Below are positions 27,106-35,411 of a stretch of DNA of 64,000 bases, one piece after another. Each line of letters begins with the position of its first letter. Within the stretch, counting starts at the first letter, position 1. The stretch is from Xiheimicrobium sp033763395. Lineage in GTDB: Bacteria; Myxococcota; Myxococcia; Myxococcales; Myxococcaceae. Both the position numbers and the translations under genes were made by a program. The notes under the pieces were generated by a model that worked only from the letters and a program-made list of their open reading frames with translations, was not told the DNA's origin and ran no database searches. The DNA is taken from NCBI GenBank assembly GCA_033763395.1, contig JANRKQ010000219.1, positions 3,867-67,866 of the forward strand. Reading direction: 5' to 3'.

Positions 27106-27881
27106 GTGCTCACCGTCGCCTTGTGGCTGGCCCTCGCCGCCGAGCCCGCCCCCAAACCGAAGCTCGTGGTGCTGTCGATCGACGCGAACGTCGACCCAGC
27201 GACGAGGGCGGGGTTCGACGACGCCATCGCCGCGACGGTGGCGAAGACCGGCGCGTTCGACGTGGTGAGCTCGCGCGAGGTGCAGGTGTTGCTGGGCATC
27301 GAGCGCCAGAAGCAGCTCCTCGGGTGCTCGAATGACTCGTCGTCCTGCCTCGCTGAGCTGTCGGGAGCGCTCGGCGCGCGCTTCGTCCTCTCGGGGGCGC
27401 TGGCGCCCCTCGGCGGCACCTGGCAGCTGTCGCTGCAGATGCAGGACACGGTGAAGAGCCTGACGGTCGGCCGGTCTTCGCGACTGGCGAAGAACCTCGA
27501 CGGCCTGCGGGCGGTGCTGCCGTTCGCGGTGGCCGAGGTCACGGGCACGCCGCCGCCAGCGCCCCCGTCGAAGATCGGGCCCCTCGCGATGGTGGCTGGA
27601 GGCGCGCTGCTGGCGGCGATCGGCGGCACGGTGCTCTTCGACGCGCTGACGGAAGCAGCGGCGATTCGTCGCGAGCTCGAGTTCGGCAGCGCGCCGCGAA
27701 CGCGTGTGTCGTACCTCGACGACGAGACGTGGCTTCAGCGGCAGGCCAACCTCGGCGTGCTGGGGCTGGCGCTGGGCGGCGCGGTGCTCGCGGCCGGCAT
27801 CATTCTCTGGCCACCCGACCTGGCGCGTGGCGTCGCGCTGGTGCCGACGCCCTCGGGCGCGTTCGTCGTGGGGTCTTCTGA
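27106..27881 (+). CDS. Exported/membrane-anchored protein with CsgG-like N-terminal fold, frameshifted at its last codons
   Basis: The protein starts at GTG (27106) with a signal peptide (VLTVALWLALAAEPA). A domain of about 130 residues then resembles the nucleotide-binding-like fold shared by CsgG/TolB-N-type lipoproteins (LVVLSIDANV, AFDVVSSREVQVLLGI, ARFVLSGALAP) and has a cysteine pair (LLGCSNDSSSCLAEL). Two hydrophobic segments follow (PLAMVAGGALLAAIGGTVLF; LGVLGLALGGAVLAAGIILW) and a tail ALVPTPSGAFVVG. As written the frame then runs on to 28131 through the next gene with Arg-rich, non-protein-like sequence. One extra G at about 27873 would give VGVF and a TGA at 27879-27881 overlapping the next ATG (TGATG). 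The true product is therefore probably 258 residues. Confidence 0.65.
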
Positions 27882-30247
27882 TGCGGGCGCTCGCTGGGCT
27901 CGCCCTGGTGGCCCTCGTCGGCTGCGTGAACCTCGGCCTCGACGAGCCACGTCCGTATGCCTGTCTACCGGGCGCGCCGGCGCCCGAAGACGAAGACCTG
28001 GATCCATGTGCCGACGGCTGGACGTGCGGGTACGAAGGCCGGTGCGTCGATCCCGACGCGGGAGAACCACGGTTGTGCCTCGCGGCGACCGACTGTGCAC
28101 CCGAGTGGCGGTGCGGGCTCGCGGTCAATGACTTCGACGGAGGCACCTTCGGCCGGTGCCAGGACACCCGCGTTGCATCTTCATACCCCTGTGACGACGA
28201 CTCGTGGTGCGAGCGGGGCTGGCGCTGTGGCCCCGAGCGCCGCTGTGTCGACGCGACGGACGATGCGCTCGAGGCGTTCCCCACCGATGTTCCCGCTGTC
28301 CAACGCGTCACCCCCGCCCTGCCCACTCCGATGCTCGATCTCACCGTCGCGTCGAGCAGTCCCGGGCAGATCGAGCTGGGACTGTTGACGCCCACGGGTG
28401 TCACGCTCGTCACCTCGGGGCGCCAGCTCACCACCAGCCGGCTCGCCGTCGATGGCGGCCTGTGGGTGCGGCTCACTGGCTCGACGCGGAGCGATCTGAC
28501 GCTCACCGTCGTGAGTGAGGGTCGCACGCTGCGGTCGGTCCTCGACGTGAAGGGAGCGCTGACGGCGCCGGTCGAGACCTCCTGGCCGCCCTTCCGGCCG
28601 CTTGGTCTCTCGTTCGACGCTGAGCCCCGCGGGCCCGTACCGACCGACCGGCTCATCGCGTGGAGCGAGAGCGCCGTCGCGACCGTTCGTTTCCCGGGAG
28701 ACCGGGCCCAGCTGCTGCCTGCGCCGCCGGGCGTCATTCAGCGCGTCGAGGGGCACCCGGGCTGGCGGTCGTCGCTCTTCGCGGCGACCGCGATGGGCCT
28801 CTTCATCTCTCGTGAGGACGGCGGCTGGCGGCAGGTCGACCTGGGCCTCAAGGTGGACTGCGGCGCGGGCGTGGCCGACCTGCGTGTGCTCGGAACGCCG
28901 GGCACTCCGGTCGAGCTCGCAGTCGTCACGAGCGGTGGAGCCGCGACGTGCATGGCCCTCCTCGGCGCGGTCGACGGCGGCTCCCTGCAGCGTCTCGCGG
29001 ACGACTCAGTGTGTGCTCCCACCTTTCGGGTGCGTGGCCTGCGCCCAGCGCCGGGAGGGGTGGGCGCGACCATCGACTGCGAGCTGGACGGCGGCACCGA
29101 GCGCTCGGTCTCCGTGTGCCTCGACGGTGCGACGTGCCCCGGCAGTCGCGGCGTCGAACCGGGAGGCCCCGCCCCCCTGCTGCGCGCCCGGGCCGACTGG
29201 CCCGACCTTCACCTCGACGCGTTGATCGACTGGCGTGGCTTTCCCGCCATCGACGTGGCGGACGGCCTTGACGAGTCGCGCACCAGGCCGCTCTTCGGCT
29301 CGCTCCAGGTCGCGACCACGCGAACGTTCGATCTCGTCACCTCGACGACGCTCGCTCCCGACGCCTCGGTGGTGCTCATCGGCCGCCGGGGGCCCGACGC
29401 GGGGCTGGAGCGCTTCGCCGAGGTCGCAGGCGCCGGGCTTGGCCTCGACGCCCTCACCACGGACCTTCACCCGCTGACGACCATTCCACTGAGCACCTGG
29501 TGGCTCGGCAACGATGGGACGGTGCGCGCCGTGCTGCCCCAGCAGGACGATGGCGGCCCCGGGCCCCTGGCGTGGTTTTCTCCCGTTCGGCCATTGACGG
29601 CGCCTCCCCCCGTGGCCGCGCGGTGGCGCAGCGACGGAGGCGCGTTGATCGTGCTCGCCAACGAAGACGCGCTCCTCGCGGGCGAGGCGGGGGCTGGCGG
29701 CCAGCTCGACTTGAGGCTCGTGCCGGCGAGCCGGAGCGCGATCTCATCGGTGAGCATCGCCCCCGCCCCGCTCGCGTTGCTCGACGGTGGAACGGTCGAG
29801 GTGACGGGGCACACCATCGCCCTCGGCAGGCTCTACCGCTACGAGGCACGGAATCGTGTCTGGCGCAGCGAAGAGATCGGGCTGAACGAGCTCGCGATCG
29901 CCACCTGGTACGACGGAACCCGCGCGCGGGTGGGTGTCGACACCGGAGAGATCCTGGGGCTGCCGAGCCGGGTGCCGATATCGCAGAAGGTGCCCTGGCC
30001 GCCCGCGACGCAGTTCGTCTCGGCGTGCCGTCAGACGTGGGCCGTGACGGCAGGGGGCGTACACCGGCTCGTGCCCGCCGATGGAGGCCTCGCCTCGTGG
30101 GTGCGTGATGGAGCGCTCCACGACGCGCTCGGGCCACACACGAACGAGGCCGCCGTCACGCTCACGTCGTCCGGGGAGGAGCTGATCGCGATGACCCCGG
30201 AGGGCGTCGTCGCGCGACGGCGGCTCGAGGGCTGCCCGCCGAGGTGA
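27881..30247 (+). CDS. Large lipoprotein with cysteine-rich N-terminal region
   Basis: A 788-residue lipoprotein: MRALAGLALVALVGC gives Cys15. Residues about 25-130 hold many cysteines in short repeated units (CADGWTCGYEGRC, CAPEWRCGL, CERGWRCGPERRC), a spacing typical of disulphide-rich extracellular modules. The rest (about 150-788) is beta-rich with repeated Gly/Asp/Ser turns (VDGGLWVRLTGS, SREDGGWRQVDLGLKVD) and could be a propeller, but no clear repeat period was found. The ATG overlaps the inferred stop of the preceding gene (TGATG). The sequence is continuous with normal composition. I recognise no full-length family; it is probably on the cell surface. Confidence 0.75.
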   Translation: MRALAGLALVALVGCVNLGLDEPRPYACLPGAPAPEDEDLDPCADGWTCGYEGRCVDPDAGEPRLCLAATDCAPEWRCGLAVNDFDGGTFGRCQDTRVASSYPCDDDSWCERGWRCGPERRCVDATDDALEAFPTDVPAVQRVTPALPTPMLDLTVASSSPGQIELGLLTPTGVTLVTSGRQLTTSRLAVDGGLWVRLTGSTRSDLTLTVVSEGRTLRSVLDVKGALTAPVETSWPPFRPLGLSFDAEPRGPVPTDRLIAWSESAVATVRFPGDRAQLLPAPPGVIQRVEGHPGWRSSLFAATAMGLFISREDGGWRQVDLGLKVDCGAGVADLRVLGTPGTPVELAVVTSGGAATCMALLGAVDGGSLQRLADDSVCAPTFRVRGLRPAPGGVGATIDCELDGGTERSVSVCLDGATCPGSRGVEPGGPAPLLRARADWPDLHLDALIDWRGFPAIDVADGLDESRTRPLFGSLQVATTRTFDLVTSTTLAPDASVVLIGRRGPDAGLERFAEVAGAGLGLDALTTDLHPLTTIPLSTWWLGNDGTVRAVLPQQDDGGPGPLAWFSPVRPLTAPPPVAARWRSDGGALIVLANEDALLAGEAGAGGQLDLRLVPASRSAISSVSIAPAPLALLDGGTVEVTGHTIALGRLYRYEARNRVWRSEEIGLNELAIATWYDGTRARVGVDTGEILGLPSRVPISQKVPWPPATQFVSACRQTWAVTAGGVHRLVPADGGLASWVRDGALHDALGPHTNEAAVTLTSSGEELIAMTPEGVVARRRLEGCPPR

Positions 30248-30313
30248 CACCGCGTCAAGGCGCCGAGGCGGGTCCTGTTGCGCGCGGGGCAGACGTTGCT
30301 ACACGGCGCGCCC

Positions 30314-33300
30314 ATGCGCTTGCGACTGCTCGCCCTCTCGACGCTGACGCTCACCCTCGCCTGCCCCGAGCCGATGCCCCGGCCCGACGGAGGCACCGGC
30401 CAGGCGCCCACCATCACCAGCTTGACGCCGATCTCGGGCCCCATCACCGGCGGCACCAGCGTCACCATCAACGGCTCGCGCTTCGCCGACGGCGCCACGG
30501 TGCGCTTCGGTGACGCGCCGGGCCTTCAGGTGGTGGTGGCCAACGCGCTGCGCCTCACCGTGCGGACGCCGGCGGTCACGAACCCGGGCCGCGTGGCGGT
30601 GACGGTGACGAACCCTGACGGCCAGTCAGCCACGCTGCCTGACTCGTTCACCTTCGACACCAGCGGCGTGCGCGCCATCACCCAGGCGCTCGTCGTCTCG
30701 CCCGAGGAGTCCGTCGATCGCTCCGGCGCGGCCATGGTGGCCTTCAAAGTCACGGCGCAGGTGCAGGTGCCGATGGTGACGAACGGCCCGGGCCAGGGCA
30801 TGGGCGTGCGGGCGCAGGTGGGCTTCGCGGCGACGACGATAGATCCGCCCGTCGAAGGCGACTTCACCTGGACCGATGCGACGTACCTGTCCGACGCCGA
30901 CGCCGCCGCCATGGGAGACGCGCTGCGTGACGTCTACGAAGGCACGGTCACCGTGCCGGGCGCGACGACGATGCCGCGCACCTACCGGCTGGCGGCGCGC
31001 TTCTCGATCGACAACGGCACGACCTGGCGGCTCGCGGATCGCGACGGGCTGGGCAACGGCGTCTCGGTGGCGCAGCTCGCGCGGCTGGTGGTCGAGCAGA
31101 AGGGCATCGGCTGGTGCCGGCTGGGCGGGCGCACGGCGGGAGCGCCTCCGACGGTGACGGTGCGGGGCGCCCAGCAAGGCCCGCTCGTGTACGCGCAGGT
31201 CTTCGTGCAGGGCGTGACCGAGGCCGCTGGCGCGGGCGCCGGCGTGAAGGGACAGATTGGTGTTGGCATGATGGGCACGGCCCCCGCTTCGTGGACCTGG
31301 ACCGACGCCACCTGGAACGTCGACGTCGGCAACAACGACGAGTGGCAGGTCATGTTGCCCAACCCGGGCGTGGGCACGTGGCGCTTCACCTACCGGTTCA
31401 ACCTGAACGACGGCTCGTACGTGTACTGCGACGCCGACGGCAACGACACCGCCACGCCGGGCGGCTTCTCGGAGGATCAGACGGGCACGCTGACGGTGCT
31501 CGAGCCGGGCGTCGATTCGTGCAACCTGCAGTTCCCCGTCTCGGCGAACGCGCTCATCGGCTCGCCCGGGCCGCTCGTGTACGGTCGGGTGCTCGCGAGC
31601 GGCGTGACCGACCGGCTCGACGGCGGCATGCCGATGGGCGTGACGATGGAGCTGGGCCTCGGCCCCTCGGGCGTGATGCCGGATCAGTCGTCGTGGACGT
31701 GGCAGCCGGCCACCTTCAACGTGCCAGTCGCGGGCGGTGGCGCCGAGTACCAATCGCAGCTCCCGGTCTCTCCCGAGGGCACGTACGCATATGCGTACCG
31801 GGCGCGGCTCGGCACCGCGGGCGCGTGGACGTATTGCGATCTCGACGGCAGCGGGAACGGCTTCTCGACGACGCAGGCCGGCGTGTTCTCGGTGACGCCG
31901 TTCAACTTCGCCGAGTGCCGGCTCCAGTTCCCGACGACGCTCACCTCGTACGAGGGGCGGCCGACGGGGCTGGTGTACGGGCAGGTCTTCGCGCCCGGCG
32001 TGACGACGATCACGGCCGACGCGGGCGCTCCGGCGGGCATCGAAGCGCAGCTGGGCCTGGGGCCGACCATGGTGGATCCCGCGGCGACCGACGGCGGCGG
32101 TGGCTGGTCGTGGGTTCCGGCGGCGTTCAACGTGCCGGTGGCGGGCGGCGGCGTCGAGTACCAGGCGCGGCTGACGGGCCCGACGTCGGGCATGTACGCG
32201 TACGTGTACCGGGTGCGCTACCAGGGCGGCGCGTGGACGTACTGCGACGCGGACGGGGTGGCGAACGGCTACCAGTTCGCGCAGCAGGGAGCGCTGACGG
32301 CGTTGCCGCTCGACGTCGACGAGTGCGTGGTGGAGACGGCGACGAGCACGGCCATGCCGAACGCGGCGATCGACCAGCCGTACCTCGCGCGGGTGCGGGT
32401 GCCGACGATCACCGACGACGCGGGCGTGGGCGCGGGGGTGGTGGCGCAGATCGGCTACGGCGCGCCGAACACGACGCCCTCGGCATGGACGACGTGGACG
32501 AACGCGACCTACGACTCGGACACGCAAGCCACGTTCGATCGCTACCGGGGCACGTTCATCGCGCCGGCGACGGGAGGCACGTCAGAGGTAGCGTTCCGCT
32601 TCCAGGTGGGGACGCGGCCCTTCGTCTATTGCGACCGCGATGGGCGCGCGAACGGCTACACGTCGGCGCAGGCGGCGACGCTGGTGGTGTCGAGCGCAAC
32701 GGTGGTGACGGCGTGTCAGTTGCTCACGCCGAGCGCCTTCAACCTGCCGAGCGGCAGTCCGCTGACGGTCTCGGTGAACCTCGCAGGAACGGGCACGGCG
32801 ACGGCCGGCGCGGCGTCTGGCTTCCGGGTGCAGGTGGGCATGGGCGCGCGGGACAACGCCTCGACGAGCGGGCTGTGGGGTTGGGCCGACGCGGCGTACG
32901 TGAACGACGTGAACGCGCGTGACGTGTACGCGCTGACGTTCGCGCCCTCGTACACGGGCGATCGCGCGGTGTCGGCGCGGGTGTCGGCGAACGGCGGCAC
33001 GAGCTGGACGTACTGCGATCTGAACGGCTCGGACATGAACGGCTACGAGCAGAGCCAGCAGTACAACGTGACGGTGACGCGGCACGAGACGATCCAGTTC
33101 TGCAAGACGCAGTTCCCCTTCTCGGTCTCGGTGGACGCGGGCCTGAGTCGCATCTTCGGGCAGGTGTTCCAGGCGGGGCTGACGCCGGACGCCGGGGCTC
33201 CGATTCGGGCCGAGTTCGGCACGGGCAACCGCAACGCCGAGCCGGGCCTGGCGTGGGGCTGGAGCGCGGCGCCGTTCTCGGGCTTTGGCCTCGCTCCGAA

Positions 33301-33502
33301 CCAGAACAACAACGAGTACGCGGTGGACTACCGGCCCGACGGCGGAGCGCCGAACTACGCCTTCCGCTTCACGGTGAACGACGGCGGCACGTGGTGCTAC
33401 GGCGACAACGACGGGCACGGTGCCAATGGCAACGGTCAACCGTGGGACGGCTTCCGCGGCGATCTCTCGGGCGCGGTGAACCTCGGCCAGGTCGTCCCCT
33501 GA
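30314..33502 (+). CDS. Lipoprotein with IPT/TIG domain and seven tandem ~130-residue beta domains
   Basis: A 1062-residue lipoprotein from the ATG at 30314 (signal ending LTLTLAC, Cys17). Residues about 32-116 are an IPT/TIG immunoglobulin-like domain (TITSLTPISGPITGGTSVTI). Seven tandem domains follow. Each typically opens with a Cys near CxLxxP, has a GPLVYGQVFAxGVT-like strand, a WTWTxAxYN-like aromatic strand, and closes with a YCDxDGxxNG motif. The two cysteines per unit probably form a disulphide; unit 1 lacks both. The product is probably a surface fibre or adhesin. The final TGA overlaps the next gene. I cannot name the repeat family. Confidence 0.8.
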   Translation: MRLRLLALSTLTLTLACPEPMPRPDGGTGQAPTITSLTPISGPITGGTSVTINGSRFADGATVRFGDAPGLQVVVANALRLTVRTPAVTNPGRVAVTVTNPDGQSATLPDSFTFDTSGVRAITQALVVSPEESVDRSGAAMVAFKVTAQVQVPMVTNGPGQGMGVRAQVGFAATTIDPPVEGDFTWTDATYLSDADAAAMGDALRDVYEGTVTVPGATTMPRTYRLAARFSIDNGTTWRLADRDGLGNGVSVAQLARLVVEQKGIGWCRLGGRTAGAPPTVTVRGAQQGPLVYAQVFVQGVTEAAGAGAGVKGQIGVGMMGTAPASWTWTDATWNVDVGNNDEWQVMLPNPGVGTWRFTYRFNLNDGSYVYCDADGNDTATPGGFSEDQTGTLTVLEPGVDSCNLQFPVSANALIGSPGPLVYGRVLASGVTDRLDGGMPMGVTMELGLGPSGVMPDQSSWTWQPATFNVPVAGGGAEYQSQLPVSPEGTYAYAYRARLGTAGAWTYCDLDGSGNGFSTTQAGVFSVTPFNFAECRLQFPTTLTSYEGRPTGLVYGQVFAPGVTTITADAGAPAGIEAQLGLGPTMVDPAATDGGGGWSWVPAAFNVPVAGGGVEYQARLTGPTSGMYAYVYRVRYQGGAWTYCDADGVANGYQFAQQGALTALPLDVDECVVETATSTAMPNAAIDQPYLARVRVPTITDDAGVGAGVVAQIGYGAPNTTPSAWTTWTNATYDSDTQATFDRYRGTFIAPATGGTSEVAFRFQVGTRPFVYCDRDGRANGYTSAQAATLVVSSATVVTACQLLTPSAFNLPSGSPLTVSVNLAGTGTATAGAASGFRVQVGMGARDNASTSGLWGWADAAYVNDVNARDVYALTFAPSYTGDRAVSARVSANGGTSWTYCDLNGSDMNGYEQSQQYNVTVTRHETIQFCKTQFPFSVSVDAGLSRIFGQVFQAGLTPDAGAPIRAEFGTGNRNAEPGLAWGWSAAPFSGFGLAPNQNNNEYAVDYRPDGGAPNYAFRFTVNDGGTWCYGDNDGHGANGNGQPWDGFRGDLSGAVNLGQVVP
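30686..33499 (+). repeat. Seven tandem domain repeats within the lipoprotein gene
   Basis: Units of roughly 115-145 residues repeat in the protein, marked by the closing motifs LADRDGLGNG, VYCDADGND, TYCDLDGSGNG, TYCDADGVANG, VYCDRDGRANG, TYCDLNGSDMNG and CYGDNDGHGANGNG. DNA identity between units is local rather than uniform; units 3 and 4 are the most alike (both contain FNVPVAGGG). Confidence 0.75.
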
Positions 33503-34479
33503 CCTCCCTCCTTGCCCAGAACCTGTTGTCCCCGATGGTGCTCGCCTTCGCGCTGGGCGCCATCGCGGTGCTGGTGAAGAGCGACCTGCGCATCCCCGAC
33601 GGGATGTACCAGGGCATGTCGATCTACCTGCTATTCGCGATCGGCCTGCGCGGCGGAGGCGAGCTGGCCGAGACGCCGCTGGCGATCGTGTGGAAGCCGG
33701 CGCTGGTGACGGTGCTGCTGGGCATCGCGACGCCCTTGTGGGTGTTCGCGATTCTGCGGTGGGTGGGGCGCTTCAAGGACGTCGACGCGGCGGCGCTGGC
33801 GGCGCACTACGGCTCGGTGTCGGCTGTGACGTTCACGACGGCGCTGCTGTTCCTCGAGGCCGCAGGCGCGAAGGCCGAGGGCTTCATGCCGGCGCTGGTG
33901 GCGTTGCTCGAGATGCCGGCGATCCTGGTGGCGTTGCTGCTGGGGCGGCGGGCGCAGACGAAGGTGGCGAGCTCGTCGGTGTCGCTGGGAGAGGTGGTGC
34001 GCGAGGTGGTGGTGGGCAAGGCGTCGCTGTTGCTCCTCGGCGGCGTGGCCATCGGCTGGCTGTCGGGCCAGCACGGCGTGCAGCAGGTGGCGCCGTTGTT
34101 CCTGGCGCCGTTCAAGGGCGTGCTGGTGCTGTTCCTGCTCGAGATGGGCATGGTGGCGGCGCGGCGGTTCCAGGACTTCAAGAAGGCGGGGCCGTTCCTC
34201 ATCGGCTTCGCGGTGCTGATGCCGGTGGTGCACGGGGCGCTGGGCGTGGTGCTGGGGCAGGCCGCGGGGCTGTCGGTGGGCGGAGCCACGGTGCTGGGGA
34301 CGATGGCGGCCTCGGCGTCGTACATCGCGGCGCCGAGCGCGGTGCGCACGGCGCTGCCCGAGGCGAACCCGGGGTACTACGTGACGGCGTCGCTGGCGGT
34401 GACGTTCCCCTTCAACCTGTCGCTGGGCTTGCCGCTGTACTTCGCGATCGCCAAGCTGGCGTTCGGAGGCGCGACGTGA
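33499..34479 (+). CDS. sbtA: Sodium-dependent bicarbonate transporter SbtA family permease
   Basis: A polytopic inner-membrane protein of about 326 residues with roughly ten hydrophobic helices and the family's conserved pieces: NLLSPMVLAFALGAIAVLVK SD-type N-terminus, LRIPDGMYQ, LLFAIGLRGG, AHYGSVSAVTF and MAASASYIAAPSAVR. SbtA imports bicarbonate with sodium and in cyanobacteria is controlled by the PII-like SbtB, whose probable counterpart follows here with a four-base overlap. The first ATG in frame (33535) would remove NLLSP, which belongs to the family's N-terminus. The only codon that restores a full-length start is CTG at 33499, overlapping the upstream TGA as CTGA. A CTG start is unusual, so the start is uncertain, but the protein family is clear. 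Confidence 0.8.
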   Translation: MTSLLAQNLLSPMVLAFALGAIAVLVKSDLRIPDGMYQGMSIYLLFAIGLRGGGELAETPLAIVWKPALVTVLLGIATPLWVFAILRWVGRFKDVDAAALAAHYGSVSAVTFTTALLFLEAAGAKAEGFMPALVALLEMPAILVALLLGRRAQTKVASSSVSLGEVVREVVVGKASLLLLGGVAIGWLSGQHGVQQVAPLFLAPFKGVLVLFLLEMGMVAARRFQDFKKAGPFLIGFAVLMPVVHGALGVVLGQAAGLSVGGATVLGTMAASASYIAAPSAVRTALPEANPGYYVTASLAVTFPFNLSLGLPLYFAIAKLAFGGAT

Positions 34480-34823
34480 CGCTCAAGACGGTGAAGGTGC
34501 GGCTGCTGACGGTGATCGCCGAGGCGGTGCTGCGGGATCGGCTGGTCGAGGAGCTCAAGCTGGTGGGCGCGAGCGGGTACACGGTGGCCGAGGTGCATGG
34601 CTCGGGCTTTGGGACGGTGCGGGCGAGCGAGTGGGCGGGGCCGAGCGTGCGCTTCGAGACGGTGGTGACGGACGAGGTGGCGCAGGCGCTCCTCGAGGTG
34701 CTGGCGGAGCGGTACTTTCCGAGCTGGTCGGTGGTGGCCTACCTGCAGGACGTCGAGGTGGTGCGGGCGGAGCGGTACCAGCCGAACCCGGCGCTGTCTC
34801 CGCCGCGGCCGAAGAAGGGGTGA
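34476..34823 (+). CDS. PII-like (SbtB-type) regulatory protein
   Basis: A 115-residue protein from GTG 34476, overlapping the sbtA stop by four bases (GTGA). It begins KTVKVRLLTVIAEAVLRDRL and continues VEELKLVGASGYTVAEVHGS G, the beta-alpha-beta start of PII proteins, then RFETVVTDEVAQALLEVLAE R and a second half with AYLQDVEVVRAERY. SbtB proteins form trimers that bind adenine nucleotides and gate SbtA. The tail PNPALSPPRPKKG is short and variable. Pairing with SbtA supports the role; the nucleotide-binding loop cannot be judged by eye. Confidence 0.75.
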   Translation: MTLKTVKVRLLTVIAEAVLRDRLVEELKLVGASGYTVAEVHGSGFGTVRASEWAGPSVRFETVVTDEVAQALLEVLAERYFPSWSVVAYLQDVEVVRAERYQPNPALSPPRPKKG

Positions 34824-34865
34824 AGCGTCAGGCCGGCGGGAGGCGTTTCGTCGTGAGGATCACGG

Positions 34866-34894
34866 TTGACACCAGGGAATCCGGAGCGTATTTG
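34866..34894 (+). promoter_or_regulatory. Strong promoter of the tRNA operon
   Basis: TTGACA (34866-34871, perfect -35), 17-base spacer, TATTTG (34889-34894), about 30 bases before the first tRNA. This is the best consensus promoter in the window. Confidence 0.75.
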
Positions 34895-34923
34895 CCCGCC
34901 CGCTCTCGAAGCAGCACTGGGCA

Positions 34924-34995
34924 GGGCGGATAGCTCAGGGGTAGAGCGTCGCCCTTACAAGGCGAGGGTCGCAGGTTCGAAGCCTGCTCCGCCCA
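34924..34995 (+). tRNA. tRNA-Val (anticodon TAC)
   Basis: The acceptor GGGCGGA pairs with TCCGCCC. D arm GCTC/GAGC, anticodon stem TCGCC/GGCGA with loop CTTACAA (anticodon TAC), and T arm GCAGG-TTCGAAG-CCTGC are all perfect; the discriminator is A. CCA is not encoded. Confidence 0.95.
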
Positions 34996-35033
34996 AGCTG
35001 GTGAAGGACAAGTGAATACGCAGGTCCCCACAT

Positions 35034-35107
35034 GGGGGGTTAGTTCAGCTGGTTAGAACGTCGGCCTGTCACGCCGAAGGTCAGGGGTTCAAGTCCCCTA
35101 CCCCTCG
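35034..35107 (+). tRNA. tRNA-Asp (anticodon GTC)
   Basis: Acceptor GGGGGGT pairs with ACCCCTC (one G-T pair). Anticodon stem TCGGC/GCCGA has loop CTGTCAC (anticodon GTC), T arm AGGGG-TTCAAGT-CCCCT, and discriminator G as usual for Asp. It lies 38 bases after tRNA-Val and is surely cotranscribed. Confidence 0.95.
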
Positions 35108-35117
35108 CAGAGAAGAG

Positions 35118-35153
35118 AAACCCCGGAGTCGCCTCGAGCGCTCCGGGGTTTTT
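35118..35153 (+). terminator. Rho-independent terminator of the tRNA operon
   Basis: The perfect stem ccccggag (35121-35128) / ctccgggg (35141-35148) is extended by AAA/TTT and followed by a run of five T residues, 13 bases after tRNA-Asp. Confidence 0.9.
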
Positions 35154-35162
35154 CGTCGCCGG

Positions 35163-35342
35163 CTGGCGGTGAGTGGGTTCTGCATTGGCATGCCGCGCAT
35201 CACGCTTGGCGTCGACAAGGGCTGTGACACGAAGGACTTCATCGAGAACTGCCGACGTATGAACCCCACTCTGCAGGTCGCGATGAAGCAATACGGCGCC
35301 CTCGGCGAACGGTATGGCCGGGTCGCCCGGGTAATCCCTTAG
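35163..35342 (+). pseudogene. Fragment of an IS5-type DDE transposase
   Basis: About 60 codons in one frame ending at TAG (35340) read PRITLGVDKGCDTKDFIENC and then RRMNPTLQVAMKQYGAL. This is the segment around the second catalytic aspartate of IS5-family transposases (usual form RITLGADKGYDTxxFV, then NVTPHVAQN). There is no start region, no C-terminal Y/R/E domain and no visible terminal inverted repeats, so it is a decayed remnant inserted behind the tRNA operon. The DNA is slightly less G+C-rich than its surroundings. Confidence 0.65.
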
Positions 35343-35411
35343 TCAGCATGCGCGGATGCTGATTGAACCGGACTGGGTCTCGTTTCTTCAACGCCCGTTA
35401 GAGTTTCGTCC

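Noticed and set aside
30626..32527. A 633-codon minus-strand frame opposite the repeat lipoprotein
   Set aside because: Arg/His-rich shadow of a gene with convincing signal peptide and domains on the plus strand.
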